DNA of 64,000 nt from Mactromeris polynyma (lineage: Eukaryota > Mollusca > Bivalvia > Venerida > Mactridae): NCBI GenBank assembly GCA_032209605.1, contig JASFXZ010000008.1:1860001-1924000 (forward strand), written 5' to 3'. A program made the translations under genes and the position numbers. Position 1 is the first letter of the stretch. Each line of letters opens with the position of its first letter. Shown here piece after piece: positions 11,832 through 23,857 of the stretch. Under the pieces are notes generated by a model. It had not been told where the DNA came from, searched no databases, and saw only the letters and a list, made by a program, of their open reading frames with translations.

Positions 11832-13770
11832 AAAGAAGATGCTATGGTGATACAGTGTATACAAGAGATAGATAGATAAATATAACAGTATTCATACCCT
11901 ATGTTTAAATACATCAGTTCATACTAGCTACTAGCTTGCAAAATATTCTTTCTTACGCTCAAAGCTTCTGAAATAAATTTAGCTGTATTTATGATACATT
12001 TATTCATTTATTAATGTGTTCGTGAAATGATTTAAAATCTTAACAATTCAAAACTACAACATATTTGCTTATTTCAAGTTGCGCCGATCATCTTTGTTAA
12101 AGATGTTTTTTGTTGACCTGTCAGATTTAGTTTTATATTGAAGTATTCGATTTTAGAAAGTGGTAATCTATGGTATTCGGGTAGTTTTAGTCATCCATTA
12201 ATTATGTAATTATCGCGTATCAAGGATCTATATCGCAAAAACTATGTGATGTAATCGGAAGGACACAGAACTTCCACCAAATGTTTCCGGTTCAATCCTG
12301 GAAATTACATACAAACATAATCACCCCTGTGTAAAGATGTAGAACATACCATTTTAAAAATTAAATTGTCGGGTCAATAAATATGTCATTACTTCTTCAG
12401 TCAACGCTTGAAACTCGACTTGAAACTCAAAAGTTGAGGAAAAATACAACAAAACCTTTAAACTGAATATATATGTTGTTAATTATTCAATACTATTGTA
12501 ATAAACAGTTCAATATCTAAAGGCTAGACAGATTCATACTTCATATAAACTAAATACATTGCCATTTATTTGTTGACCTAGTGAAAAGTTGGCGTAACTA
12601 TTTCACGATTTTCAATGAATCCCACAAAAATACTACGGGAATGTTCTCCAAATGTCATTTATTGTTCGAAGGATTAAATTGATTAAAACTTATTACAGTG
12701 AAATGACAGACATTTCATTACATCCAGTTTATAGTCGGCTTATCAGAAAAAGTCAAAGAAGCTATTGCGACCCTCGTAATCCGACTGCATTCTAGTTTTT
12801 ACCATTAATTAAATTCAGTCCGCCATGAATCTGTTGTATTGCTTCATATTCCGAGAATCTTCGAATTTTATCATTAAACGAATGGAATTTGCTATAACAA
12901 TTTATGGTAAGGTTTACAGTATTTAAAGTTGAATTGTATTCCACCAAAACAGCAAGGAATAACGTATTGATGTATTAGGTCATAGACTGGTGCGTAAGGG
13001 TCCTACACTGATATGTAAGGGTCCTTATGTGTTAGGGTACTAGTCTGGTTTGGTACATGGATTGATTGTTAGGTTCTTTAAATGATTTGAGTTTATCTAT
13101 CATGAATTTTGTAAATGACTTCACTCGCAGTTGCATAAGTCAATTATGTCTTTGTAGCCAGACAATTATATAGATCAGTATAGCCTTAAATACATAACAC
13201 CATCGACGACAAATCTGCGACACATCCACAATATAATGTGTACTGTAAACAATAAACTTGATAAGAGAACACATTGGCCAACATTTAGCATGAGTGTCCC
13301 TGTCGATAAATTTTGATATCCATTTAGCAATAAAATTTGTAATTGTAAAGTCTATAGCTTGTGGTATTTCGCTGATAAATGGAAACATGATGTAACAATT
13401 GAGTACTACAAATACCAGCCGAAATAGATATCATAGACTACCATTAATCAATAGATAACTGCAGCTCACCATAACATTTGTTTATCGTATGACTATGTCG
13501 TCATCATTGTGCTTACTGTAAATGTAAAGCTTACTGTCCTGGATGCTCATCATTCATCTATAACGCATTACGATCTAATATAAACATATAATATTCATAA
13601 GATTATCTTAAATGCTTTTTACTAAAGCAGTTCATATAATTATTATATGAATAAGATTGAATTTACGTAAGATGTCAACACGGGTTCATTTTGTATAATG
13701 TGCATTAAAAAACAAAATGATTCTCTTCTTCAAGCTGATGGCAAATATCACAAATTTTCGTTTGTTAACA

Positions 13771-14368
13771 GCAGACATTTACAATGTCACTATCAGTGTG
13801 TTTTGTCGTGTTCACAGCAGACATTTACAATGTCACTATCAGTGTGTTTTGTCGTGTTCACAGCATACATTTACAATGTCACTATCAGTGTGTTTTGTCG
13901 TGTTCACAGCAGACATTTACAATGTCACTATCAGTGTGTTTTGTCGTGTTCACAGCAGACATTTACAATGTCACTATCAGTGTGTTTTGTCGTGTTCACA
14001 GCATACATTTACAATGTCACTATCAGTGTGTTTTGTCGTGTTCACAGCAGACATTTACAATGTCACTATCAGTGTGTTTTGTCGTGTTCACAGCATACAT
14101 TTACAATGTCACTATCAGTGTGTGTTGTCGTGTTCACAGCATACATTTACAATGTCACTATCAGTGTGTTTTGTCGTGTTCACAGCATACATTTACAATG
14201 TCACTATCAGTGTGTGTTGTCGTGTTCACAGCATACATTTACAATGTCACTATCAGTGTGTGTTGTCGTGTTCACAGCATACATTTACAATGTCACTATC
14301 AGTGTGTGTTGTCGTGTTCACAGCATACATTTACAATGTCACTATCTGTGTGTTTTGTCGTGTTCACA
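13771..14368. repeat. 46-bp minisatellite, 13 copies
   Basis: A unit beginning GCAGACATTTACAATGTCAC and ending TTTTGTCGTGTTCACA repeats with a strict 46-bp spacing from 13771 to 14368, 13 copies. Variants are GCAGAC/GCATAC and TGTTTTGTCG/TGTGTTGTCG. The unit has no stop in any + frame and 46 is not divisible by 3, so three overlapping frames of about 200 codons run through it. They are artefacts rather than genes. Confidence 0.9.
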
Positions 14369-14404
14369 GGGTTTATGTCATGTTGGCTCTGATTTAATTG
14401 GGTG

Positions 14405-14545
14405 AAGTTTTCAGTTGCTCGTGGAAGAGCAAGTTAGTACTGTTTGGTAACAAAGTAACGCAGATTACGCCAATTGACCGCCATACACATCCGAAATACT
14501 GTTGAAAGGCCAAACCTACTCAGCTACAATTATTTGTAATAATAA
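14405..14545 (+). mobile_element. SINE family C fragment abutting the 46-bp array
   Basis: GTTGCTCGTGGAAGAGCAAG, TAGTACTGTTTGGTAACAAA, CAATTGACC and GAAATACTGTTGAAAGGCC follow the family C order. The tRNA-like head is absent and the left boundary lies close to the end of the minisatellite. Confidence 0.6.
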
Positions 14546-16244
14546 CATAATATGTAAGAATGATAGTACTTACTCACGAAAACGCATGGTCGTAAAAAGG
14601 TCGCTTAATGTACCCCTAATAAACTGTACAAGCGAAGTATTTTACCCTAGTCGACCATTGTTGTCTTTATTTGTCACTCATATTGTAGACTCGATGCCAA
14701 TTTGTATAAATCATGATGATTTTATTCAGACATTACCATAAAAGAAGACGTAACGCTTTGTCAATGTTTAGATTAGATGATGCATTATTTGTCATGAACA
14801 CTTGGTTAGATACAAATCATGAGATAGAGGATTTTGCAATAGTGGTTATTTTTATAGAGTCTTCTCAAAAACGATAAAAACAAGGCTGTATCGTGTTTTT
14901 AGATGACGAGTTTAATACATTCAATAAAATGACCACAAATGTCAGATTCTATATTTGAAATAACAACAGAAACAGCTGATTTTCGACAAAACATTACCTT
15001 GACCCAATATATGCAAGCAGAGTATTGCGTGTGTAATTCGGTCTTTGGTCAACAAAGGCTGTCGCAACAAAAAGTAGTTCCAAGGATTTATATGGACCAT
15101 ACACATCTATAGATCTTGTCTTGGTCAACACTTTTTGGCGCAGCTGTACTAAAATTTCTCTTCAAGTTCAACCGAACAACGTGTGTAACATTGACGCGGA
15201 TTGGTTAACTATTCGATATAAAGTGTATGTTTCCTTACCGAAATGCACTGAATTTCAGTGAATTTACCGAAATCCATTTTGGATCTGGAGTGACTAGCAA
15301 TCGTAGCATTTTTTTATGTTGCACAACCAATCTTAATTTTCAAATTGCGCCCACTATCTTTTTTCAAGATATTTCTTGTTTAAAAATCGGACGACAATAT
15401 TATCGATTTATTGCGATACGCGCGCCAACTTTTTCATAATTCTAACTGTAATAATGAGAGCTACATACTATTTTAAGAAAAGTAAAAGTCTGTATTTTAA
15501 CGCACCATGATAAATGAACCTCACTATAATCTTTATTAACTGTTTTGGGTGATATGTTTTCTGCTAATTGACCCTGATTTCCTTATAGTTAAGCAGGAAG
15601 ACCTTTGTCTGACGTAAAACTCGGTTAGATTTACGGCAGCACTAAAACATCGCGAATCATACCTTCATATAAATCACACTTTTCACACCGACATTAATAA
15701 TACTCTACAGCATTATAACAATAGGATAGAATTATTTACAGCTGATATACATTAGAGAACTTTATCCTGAATTTATAAAATTAATACATGACACAGGGAT
15801 CATTCAACGCCCTCATATATTCTGTTACAGTTAAATGAATTGACGCGTATTTGAGAGATCCGAGGGTTGGACTTTCTTGCTTAATCTAATAAGCAGATTG
15901 ATTGATCAGTTGTTGTCATGATCTTCGCTAAATATGAGTGATATATTTCATTAAAATCTGACGGTTGCCCAATTCTCTCTCGGTCTTTAGCAAATACTGT
16001 GTTTATACATGAAAGCTGTAGCATCATAATCGTATCAATCCATCGAGTGTCCATAAAAGAAGACAAATGTTGATATAGATTCACAGTGAAATGATATTTA
16101 GACGAAAACAAACAGATCTTTGCCATGAAAGAATTTTTTCTGCAATTTTACCCGTTCTATTTATTCGTAAGGTTGGTTTAGTGCATTATTTTCGTTGAAA
16201 TAAAATTTCGATGTTTGAAAAGTTTATATATACATTTTTATACA

Positions 16245-16540
16245 CAGTAAAACCTCAGATAAAGACCACCTCAATAATAAGACCACCTGGAAATTAACAA
16301 CATTTTCGGGTCCATTTTCACTGGTTTGCTCTTTATTCAACCTCAATATTAAGACCGTCTCAATATTAAGAATTGGCTAGAGTACTGGTTGGTAGCCAGG
16401 AAGCAGTCATCGAGAGTGATAAGTATAAGTTGTAAGAACTTGTTTCACAATCGATGGAAGATAAATAAGTTTAAACTAAAATATTAAGACCAGTTTTCAA
16501 GGGTCCCAATGGTGGCCTTATAACTGCGGTTTCGCGGTGC
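16245..16540. mobile_element. Pogo-like MITE, carrying an inserted SINE B fragment
   Basis: The left end CAGTAAAACCTCAGATAAAG and internal words (CTCAATAATAAGACCACCTG, TTGCTCTTTATTCAACCTCA) match the family seen at 32075-32257 and elsewhere. The right end is the diverged GGTGGCCTTATAACTGCGGT. Between about 16381 and 16482 lies a fragment of SINE family B, absent from other copies, so this is a nested structure. Confidence 0.75.
16381..16482 (+). mobile_element. SINE family B fragment nested in a MITE
   Basis: AGTACTGGTTGGTAGCCAGG, GCAGTCATCGAGAGTGATAA and AATCGATGGAAGATAAATAA match the tails of the copies at 42391-42480 (+) and 36048-36150 (-). The head with the B box is missing. Confidence 0.65.
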
Positions 16541-16544
16541 AGTT

Positions 16545-16622
16545 CCAATGTATCTTATTATGCACGTCGAATAGAGATGGGCTTTGACATTTTCGGACCC
16601 GATGAATTCTCAACGAAAATTT
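16545..16622 (-). repeat. Fragment of the 47317-47502 MITE family
   Basis: The reverse complement contains ATTCATCGGGTCCGAAAATG and ATTCGACGTGCATAATAAGA. The intact element at 47317-47502 has ATTCATCGGGTCCGAAATTA and CCGACGTGCATAAAAAGATA. It directly abuts the pogo-like copy at 16245-16540. Confidence 0.6.
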
Positions 16623-19600
16623 CTTGATGCTTTAAGTGAATATTGCTATAGTTGTTGAATCAACAGTTGTTGAATGATAGACATTGTCGACTTTGTTCAG
16701 TTTCCTAGAGAATGATGCTTTAATGTAGGACTTTCTTCTAGACGTATTTTGGTATAAGGCTGTATGAAACACAAACCTTCATATCAGTGGTATTGTCTCT
16801 GGCTGTAAACCATCATAAGTGAATTCGTTATTGCATATTTCATTTGAATTACCCCGATATATAAGATATAACAGACACATTATACTGCCAAACAGTAGCA
16901 ATCGATTAATGCAATAAAACGATTGAATAAATTAAGTTAAGCCGATATGAATCCTAAAAACAAGTAACGTAAACGACATTCCGACCACATAGACAATATT
17001 GATAACGTCCAAACACAGTTTTGTCTGGAAATTAGAAAATATTATATCATTCATATGATTGTCTATTTAACCAATTTCAGATGCTTTTTTAGGCAATATA
17101 TATTTTAAAGAATGTTATCTTTAACTTTGAGAGATGTTCTGGTGTGACTATACCTTGAAATGAGGTATAAGAAATTGAAAGAATTATTTTTTATATGTGA
17201 ATGTTGTAGATAAGTCAATATTTTCGAAATGCTTTTGTCTTGATTGAATAAACTCAAAGGCATTTCTAATTGGTTACTGTTTTTATCGTCATATGTTTAA
17301 TAATATGTATTAGTAGCTCAAAGAAATGTACTGCAATTTGTACGCACCAAAATCACAACAGTTTTAGATGAATACAACTCATAAAATGTACGACTGCAAA
17401 TTAATTGAATAGTAACAGTTTTGGTGATTCAACGAACTTCTTTACATAGGGTGTACAATCATAGGGTAGAAAAGTGTTCAAAGTTATATAAAGCTCATAT
17501 TTTTGTTCATTTACTTACCTAAACAAACATGAAGAATATACTTCATATAGTTAAAACATTAATAAATATGCGTAATCCAAGAATACACTAAAAACGTATT
17601 CCTCTGTATTTGTTGAAAAACGAAGTTTGTATTATCATGAAATAAAAAAACTCAAGTATTTTTAACAAGCGGATGTTTTGTGTGTACAATATTTGTTTGC
17701 ATCAGTTATACATTGTAATGGTTCTTACTAAAGATGTTTTAGCCAATGTAACAACAATACTGATTGAAGCCCATTAACACAATGTACATTCAGATGAGCC
17801 AGATACATCTGTTAAGTAATTTTCGCTATTTATTATCGCTTCATTTATTATTATTTGATAGTACTACTTGTAACATACTTTACTGCTCATTGTTGCATTT
17901 TAATGTTAACGCAGTTAATAAGTTCCTCTAAAATCAATCTGATATCACTTTTATAATCCAAGGAATTATTTTTTCAAAATTTGGATTTGTTTTATTTCTT
18001 CTGATTCAACATCATGCACATTCTAATGGATATCGTGCCTGAAAGAACCAATGCAGTTCATGACATGTCAAGCCGTCGATACATCAATGTGATATGTCTG
18101 GAAACGCGTGTTAAATCATAATTACATCAGGAAATACAAAACTAAAACAGATTAATCAGAAAGAAGCTACGAATACCGAACACCAAAGTACGTTTTTGTC
18201 GATATGTACACGAACTGAACAGTAAATTTCACAGGAAAGACTTTTTCACATGTGAAGATTTCTGGCTATACATCAACGTTTTTTGAGACAAATTACGGTC
18301 GAATATACCATAAATTGAAAACGTGACATCTACCTTTGGTTTTTATGATTACTTTTTTTCTAACTGGCGTTTTTTTCACAGCCAGCATACTGGATACGTT
18401 ACATTATACAATCGATATGTCGTTATTACAACTAGTACATCGTTTTCAGACAGCCTTTGCACACATATGTTTTCAAGCCGCCTTAATATACATGTGTTAT
18501 AATGTTATAATATACATGACAACATTGTGTCGAAAATGAACGATTATATACAAGCTGGTACCAGTACAAGCAAATTAATTGCCTCCAAGTTCACCGAATC
18601 CATGCCATTTAATGTCACGCCCTAACACGGTATAACGACGACCGATACGAGACATCAAACTCATTCATCCGCTCGCTTGTCTCGCCGCCTTGTCTAACCC
18701 GTACATAAGACTGGACAATGGCGACGAAGAACACGAATCAAACTTCTGTAGTTATTTCTATTGAATAATAAGAAAACAAAAAATGCATAGCTTTATTGGG
18801 AGCAATATTCTTTCACGTTTTCTCTTTTTTCTCATCGTATTTTTCTGAATATGTGAATACATTTTTCCCCAATGTAACGTCTCAGTATTGATTTCTAGCA
18901 TTTTTGTACCAGTTAGATAATAAAACATGTAACACATTATTTAGTAACGAACTCGTGTAACAATGTTTTTATTTTATATAACCATACGCATTTTTTATTT
19001 TGCGTTATTGTGCATTTTTATATGTATACGTATCTGCAGGTCTTAATCCTAGCTATGATGAATGTCTTAAAGTAACAAATCATTTACCTTGCCTTACAAT
19101 ATATTAAATAAATACCCTTGTGATGCAGCCTGTAATTCTCTTAATTCTGTTTAAGCATAGTGTAAAAACACTGTTATATCGTCGGATACCCACAATTGAC
19201 TATTCCGTCTTCGTTTTCAAGTATTAGACCAGACCGAAATTGATGCGTACAAAACGCACACTCTTTAGCGTGAAGACACGAAATACCAACGAAAAACTGG
19301 ATGCACTCTGTGACGCACGTGACAAAAATAATTCATGTTTTTCGACTTTAAAAGTGTTCACAACATTATGTCTGAAACAAGCATTGAGCAGTAAAATATA
19401 GTTGTCATCTTCTAATCGTAACAAGTGACAAGTTTGCCGAAGTGTTCATAGAAAGAACTTTGGGATTGGTTGATCATTTGAAATCGTGAAGCGACCAATG
19501 AAATGCCAGAATGGGCTTAAACAGAGAACTATCACATTTGAACTAAATAACTTACGGGTACATGGATGGAAAGAACCGGAATGAATCTGTCTTTGGGTAT

Positions 19601-19674
19601 CCGAAGAAATTTTTTCATAAATAACCTTACATTGTTTAAATGTTGTCTGTCCATTTTTGTTCACGCAATCTCAG

Positions 19675-19784
19675 GAATGGTATGACCACAATTTGAAATG
19701 GAACCCCAATGACTATGGAGGCGTAGACAGGCTTTATATACCATCAAAACTAATATGGTTACCCGACATAGTTTTGTACAATAA
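19675..19784 (+). CDS. nAChR subunit exon 4a, locus 1
   Basis: The 110-nt exon enters at phase 0 and exits at phase 2. It is bounded by the acceptor ending CTCAG at 19674 and the donor GTATGT at 19785. It encodes [20 protein letters not shown], then an YIPSKLIW stretch, then LPDIVLYN. In nAChRs this exon provides the WxPDIVLYN loop A motif; the Tyr corresponds to agonist-binding Y93 and is kept here. Spliced to TGCTGATGG of either 3' block it restores NNADG. The second copy, 4b, starts 720 bp downstream. Joining 4a to 4b would break the frame, so they are predicted to be mutually exclusive. The open frame that runs on past 19784 is intronic. Confidence 0.92.
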
Positions 19785-20504
19785 GTATGTTCGTTGTCAC
19801 GTAGTTGCGTTCGGCTTCGTGATTGGATGTTGTTGCGTAAAATGTGGACCCATTTGCGAGTTCACTAAATGTGACTGTAGTCGTGCATGTTTTAGTAAAT
19901 GTGCAAGCGCTTTTTTGTGCCATCGTTTCGTACGTATGTTGTTGGTGTCATGCTTGACTCGATTAATACTTCCTCGGTGATTTCCACAATGTTGCCATGT
20001 TTAAGACTGCAACTATTGCTGCTAAGCAACTATTCAAGAAAAGTTTACAACAATTGGTATAACGGAATTTGATGTCGAATACAATATCGTGCAGGCTTTG
20101 TAAAACACAATGTTTTCCCAAAGCACCATACATAGAAATATTGTGGAAAACATTTGACAGATATTTTAAAGGGTCATGTCTGTAGCATTTTCTTAAATAT
20201 TGAGCTTCCGTAGTAATGCTTTTGATGTATATGTTACTGAAGGACTTTGATATTGGCAATGTGATCCTATATATCGTTCAGGCCCATCATCTTTATTTTT
20301 AGTTGTCTAGTCTAAATCGGAAACGAAAGTACATCAAGCTTCGTATGTCTTCTTGCGATCAAATTATGTTTCAGTTTAAAGTATACGAGAGATTGCAGCC
20401 TTCAACAAGTTCTGAATTATGCATGTAGCATGTTTACTACCCATTCGTTGTGTAGTCACACTATAGTAGCTTTCCTGTATCTCATAGACATTTTGTATCA
20501 CCAG

Positions 20505-20614
20505 GAATGGATAGATGTCAGTTTACAATGGGATCCCGTTGAATATGGTGGCATCAAAACTCTAGAGTTACCATCAGAAAACATATGGCTTCCGGATATT
20601 GTACTTTTCAACAA
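20505..20614 (+). CDS. nAChR subunit exon 4b (tandem duplicate of exon 4), locus 1
   Basis: This is the same length (110 nt) and the same phases (0 and 2) as exon 4a. The acceptor ends CACCAG at 20504, and the donor GTAAGT at 20615 is stronger than that of 4a. It encodes [20 protein letters not shown], then ELPSENIW and LPDIVLFN. Relative to 4a, the loop A Tyr is Phe (LFN instead of LYN), which removes a hydroxyl at a canonical agonist contact. The two copies are clearly diverged outside the W-D/P-YGG-P-WLPDIVL core, so this is an old duplication. Known: mutually exclusive exon 4 copies occur in some insect nAChR genes. Usage here is inferred. Confidence 0.92.
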
Positions 20615-20733
20615 GTAAGTGTGATTTCAATACCTTGTTACTATGTGTACATAATTGTATTCATTAGTTGTTAACAACAGAAGAAGTGTGTTGTATATCT
20701 TTATATAAATAGTACCATAAAATCCTCGACCAG

Positions 20734-21487
20734 CCATTAAATAGATCTGAAGAATTACTGTACCGTTTAAAAAGGAAACAATTTTTCTCTTTGAATAAAA
20801 AACGGTTTTTATTGTCGGAATTGTAAAAACGGTTTCAAATTGTAAAAATGAATAGTTATACATTTAAATCAGGTCAGAAATTTACATTTCGTTTTGGTTA
20901 TATAGTGTTCTTACATTTTCCTATTTTTCTAAGTTCAACCAACAAATTTCTAAAGATCTTAACATTTATAATTGATGTTGTTTAAAATGTACTAATGTGC
21001 ACTTGCTATTTTCAGGTAACCAATTTGTTTGACACATGTTGTTGCATAGAGATATCATTTGCAGATTATAGAATATATTGTATGAAGGTCTTAGCCTTCG
21101 AAAACCCCGGAACCATTAAATAGATCCGAAGAATTTATGTACCGTTTAAAAAGGAAAAAAAAATTCATTTTGATTAAAAAACATTTTATTGTCGGAATTG
21201 TAAAAACGGTTTCAAATTGTAAAAATGAATAGTTATACATTTAAATCAATTCAGAAATATACATTTCGTTTTGGTTATATAGTGTTCTTACATTTTCCTA
21301 TTTTTCTAAGTTCAACCAACAAGTTTTGAAGATCTTAAATTTATTTTTGATGTTGTTTAAAATGTACTAATGTGCAATTGCTATTTTCAGGTAACCAATT
21401 TGTTTGATACATGTTGTTGCATAGAAATATCATTTGCAGATTATATAATATATTGTATGAAGGTCTTAGCCTTCGAAAACCCCGGAA
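20734..21487. repeat. Tandem duplication, 379-bp period, in intron 4
   Basis: Unit 1 (20734-21112) and unit 2 (21113-21487) both run from CCATTAAATAGATC to CTTCGAAAACCCCGGAA with few differences. Shared landmarks are TTATTGTCGGAATTGTAAAA, TTCGTTTTGGTTATATAGTG and GAAGGTCTTAGCCTTCGAAA. Each unit contains TTTTCAGGTAACC, an acceptor-like site directly fused to a donor-like site (21015/21016 and 21390/21391). Confidence 0.9.
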
Positions 21488-21782
21488 CCACCGGGTGGTA
21501 ACTATCCCCTGGGAACACGTGCAAGCGTGTCTCCTCGTGCATTGGGATAGGGTGAGAGCATTTTAGAGAACACATTGCAGTCACAACAGCTTCTATACCA
21601 CACCTCCCTACTACCAAAACGCTTTGTATGGTGTGGGTTTTTTCATTGTCATTTTATTGCCTGGTTCGTTTTGTACCCAAGCTTTGCCCAAACGCGCTTA
21701 TCGGGCACTCAGTCACCAATGCAAATTGGTTTTTGAGTACGATTCCTTTCGTTCGAAATGTTACTAGACAAGTTTGTTTCAG

Positions 21783-22734
21783 TGCTGATGGTCACTACGA
21801 AGTAACTTTGATGACCAAAGCGACCCTTAATTATACTGGTGGAATAATTTGGGAGCCCCCAGCTATCTACAAAAGCTCTTGTACCATCGAGGTAGAATTC
21901 TTCCCATTTGACATACAACTCTGCACTATGCGGTTCGCCTCTTGGACCTACGACGGTACACAAGTGAAACTTGTGCATGAATGCTCCTCAAGCAGCTCGG
22001 AAAATCGTGAAGTCATACCAAATGGCATAGATTTGCGTGGCTTCTATGAATCAGGCGAATGGGATGTGCTTGAAGTCAGCGCGGAAAAGAATCTCAACTA
22101 CACGGATGCACCTGACATTATTTTCAATGTGACAATTCGTCGAAAGACATTATTTCATACTGTGAATTTAATTATTCCTTCTGTTGCAATATCCTGCCTA
22201 ACAATCCTGGTATTCTATTTACCCTCGGACAGCTGCGAAAAGATTACTTTGTGCATCTCTATCTTGCTCTCACTGAATTTTTTCTTTCTGCTTCTCGCTG
22301 AAATAATACCTCCCACGTCAATCGTCGTGCCGCTGATTGGAAAATATTTGCTGTTCACGATGATTCTAATCACGCTTTCAATTATTGTGACCGTCATAAC
22401 GCTTAACGTCCACTTTCGGTCTCCATCAACACACACAATGGCGCCATGGGTGCGTCGTGTGTTCCTAAACATCTTGCCCAAGATGTTACTGATGCGGAGA
22501 CCGAACCTAGAGCACGAAAAGATCGCTAGAACCATTGTTCGGACTTGCAATGGTATTGAAATGAGGGACCAGTATGTCAACAGACAAGATCTGGAGTATG
22601 AGTCCAGACGATTGACAGACGATGTTTCTGACACGAACGCCGTAGAACAGACACTACCGGCAGATGTACAGGAAGCCATTGACAGCATTGTGTTCATAGC
22701 AGAACATCTAAAGAAAGGCGATTATACAGCGTCG
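21783..22734 (+). CDS. nAChR 3' block 1, large exon: ligand-binding domain end, M1-M3, cytoplasmic loop (non-alpha type)
   Basis: The 952-nt exon uses acceptor GTTTCAG (ending 21782) and donor GTAAGA (22735). It completes the Asn codon from exon 4, then encodes 317 residues starting ADGHYEV. The Cys-loop is C33-C47 with 13 residues between, and loop B is SWTYDG (54-59). The loop C region (about 98-113) reads [11 protein letters not shown] with no vicinal cysteines, so this is a non-alpha type. M1 is about 123-147, M2 153-173, M3 about 182-208. The intermediate-ring Glu at -1' (E152) predicts cation selectivity. M2 is unusual: Cys at 4', Asn at 12', Phe at 13', with Leu at 9' kept. The M3-M4 loop is short and starts with [10 protein letters not shown]. 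The open frame continues upstream of 21783, but this is intron: the AG and the NNADG junction fix the start. It joins to 22949 in phase 0. Confidence 0.95.
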
Positions 22735-22948
22735 GTAAGAATTGGTGGTAATTGTGAAAAAAGTTGGTATAATTATTACATCATTCAATAGTTCGTTGAG
22801 TTCATTCTTTGTTAATGCATGTTTATTGATGTTTTAACTATAGGAAATATATTATTCATGTTTGGTTAGGTAAACAAATGAACCAAAAATGAGCATATTA
22901 TTACTTTAAGCGTTTAACACATGTTTACGAATCTATGATACATTTCAG

Positions 22949-23179
22949 ATAAGTGAGGATTGGAAATACGTTGCCATGGTGTTAGATCGTTTATTTCTCT
23001 GGATATTTACTGTAGCTTGCGTTGTTGGAACATTTGGGATCATTCTTCAAGCCCCTACTTTATATGACAATCGAGAGATTCTGACCCCAGTTGACAGTTA
23101 TCCGGTACAAATAGCGTATCCCCTATTAGTGTACCTTAGTAGCGTAGTCTATTGGCGTAACCACTGTCTGGTATCTTAG
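22949..23179 (+). CDS. nAChR 3' block 1, last exon: M4 and C-terminus
   Basis: The acceptor CATTTCAG ends at 22948. In phase 0 the exon reads [20 protein letters not shown] and continues through a hydrophobic M4 to [10 protein letters not shown], then a tail ending NHCLVS and a TAG stop at 23177-23179. The [11 protein letters not shown] start of M4 is typical of the family. The extracellular tail after QAPTLYD is about 40 residues, longer than in block 2 or in the - strand subunit. A possible ATTAAA poly(A) signal is at 23263-23268. Confidence 0.93.
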   Translation: MSEDWKYVAMVLDRLFLWIFTVACVVGTFGIILQAPTLYDNREILTPVDSYPVQIAYPLLVYLSSVVYWRNHCLVS

Positions 23180-23262
23180 CGTCTTGCGCATGGCTGTATA
23201 GTCTGCTTTAATGTCGTAATTAGTAACATTAATTCATTTTAGACGGTATGTTAATGTGTTTA

Positions 23263-23268
23263 ATTAAA
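23263..23268 (+). terminator. Candidate poly(A) signal ATTAAA for block 1
   Basis: ATTAAA lies 84 nt after the block 1 stop codon. No better AATAAA occurs before about 23728. This is supported only by motif and position. Confidence 0.35.
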
Positions 23269-23857
23269 ACAATCATATAGGCAAGTCTTGAAAGTACTGG
23301 AGTAAATTATACAAAACGGTAGTAATGTCCCAATTTGTGTTGTAATAGCGAAATGATGCATATTAAAGACCTGTATACAGAATATTATTACCTAATTAAT
23401 ATTTCAATCACAAGGTACGTTTAGGTAAAGGAATACCAAAGGTGGATACTATAGACAACAAGAACCTTCCTAAAGAACATAATAATATTAATTTTCTCTT
23501 AGCAATTTCGATTTACGAACTATTATTTCACGTTATGGATGAAAGAGTATACTATTTAAATGTAGCCGAGCTACCAATTTTGTAGAATATGAGTTTGCCA
23601 TGTTGATGCGATGTTTTCAGATGTCAATATAACAAATATTACATAAATCTGTCTATTCTATGAAGATGAAATAGACAATGCCATGACTTTATACAAGAAT
23701 CCCCGTTGTAGGTATTGAGCATCAGTAAAATAAATGTATGTCTGGGCATAATAGGTCATTGCAAGAATCTTACTTCTTGATAGATTGGTCAATAACTTTG
23801 CAATATGCACAGACGAACGATCGCTCCGTACCAGAACGGTGTTAATTCAGTATATAT

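Larger units (their letters stand above)
5392..19674 (+). other. Long intron 3 of locus 1 (about 14.3 kb), repeat-rich
   Basis: No receptor-like exon was seen on the + strand between exon 3 and exon 4a. The stretch contains the 724-bp inverted-repeat element (5898-6621), a SINE (8230-8490), tandem arrays at 8988-9425, 11674-11831 and 13771-14368, SINE fragments, and the pogo-like repeat at 16245-16540. Short open frames lack recognisable domains. The remainder is AT-rich with nothing I can assign. Confidence 0.6.

Noticed and set aside
13771..14368. CRISPR-like array
   Set aside because: Repeats are contiguous 46-bp units without unique spacers, in an intron-containing eukaryotic context.
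13698..14405. Three overlapping open frames of 202-235 codons
   Set aside because: They are different frames of the same stop-free 46-bp minisatellite. No domain or initiation context is present.
21628..21782. Upstream extension of the block 1 open frame beginning [10 protein letters not shown], looking like a signal peptide
   Set aside because: The GTTTCAG acceptor at 21782 and the exact NNADG junction with exon 4 show the coding exon starts at 21783. The extension lacks any receptor similarity. An alternative first exon remains only a remote possibility.
22215..22697. 160-codon frame on the - strand
   Set aside because: It is the antisense shadow of the receptor exon at 21783-22734.
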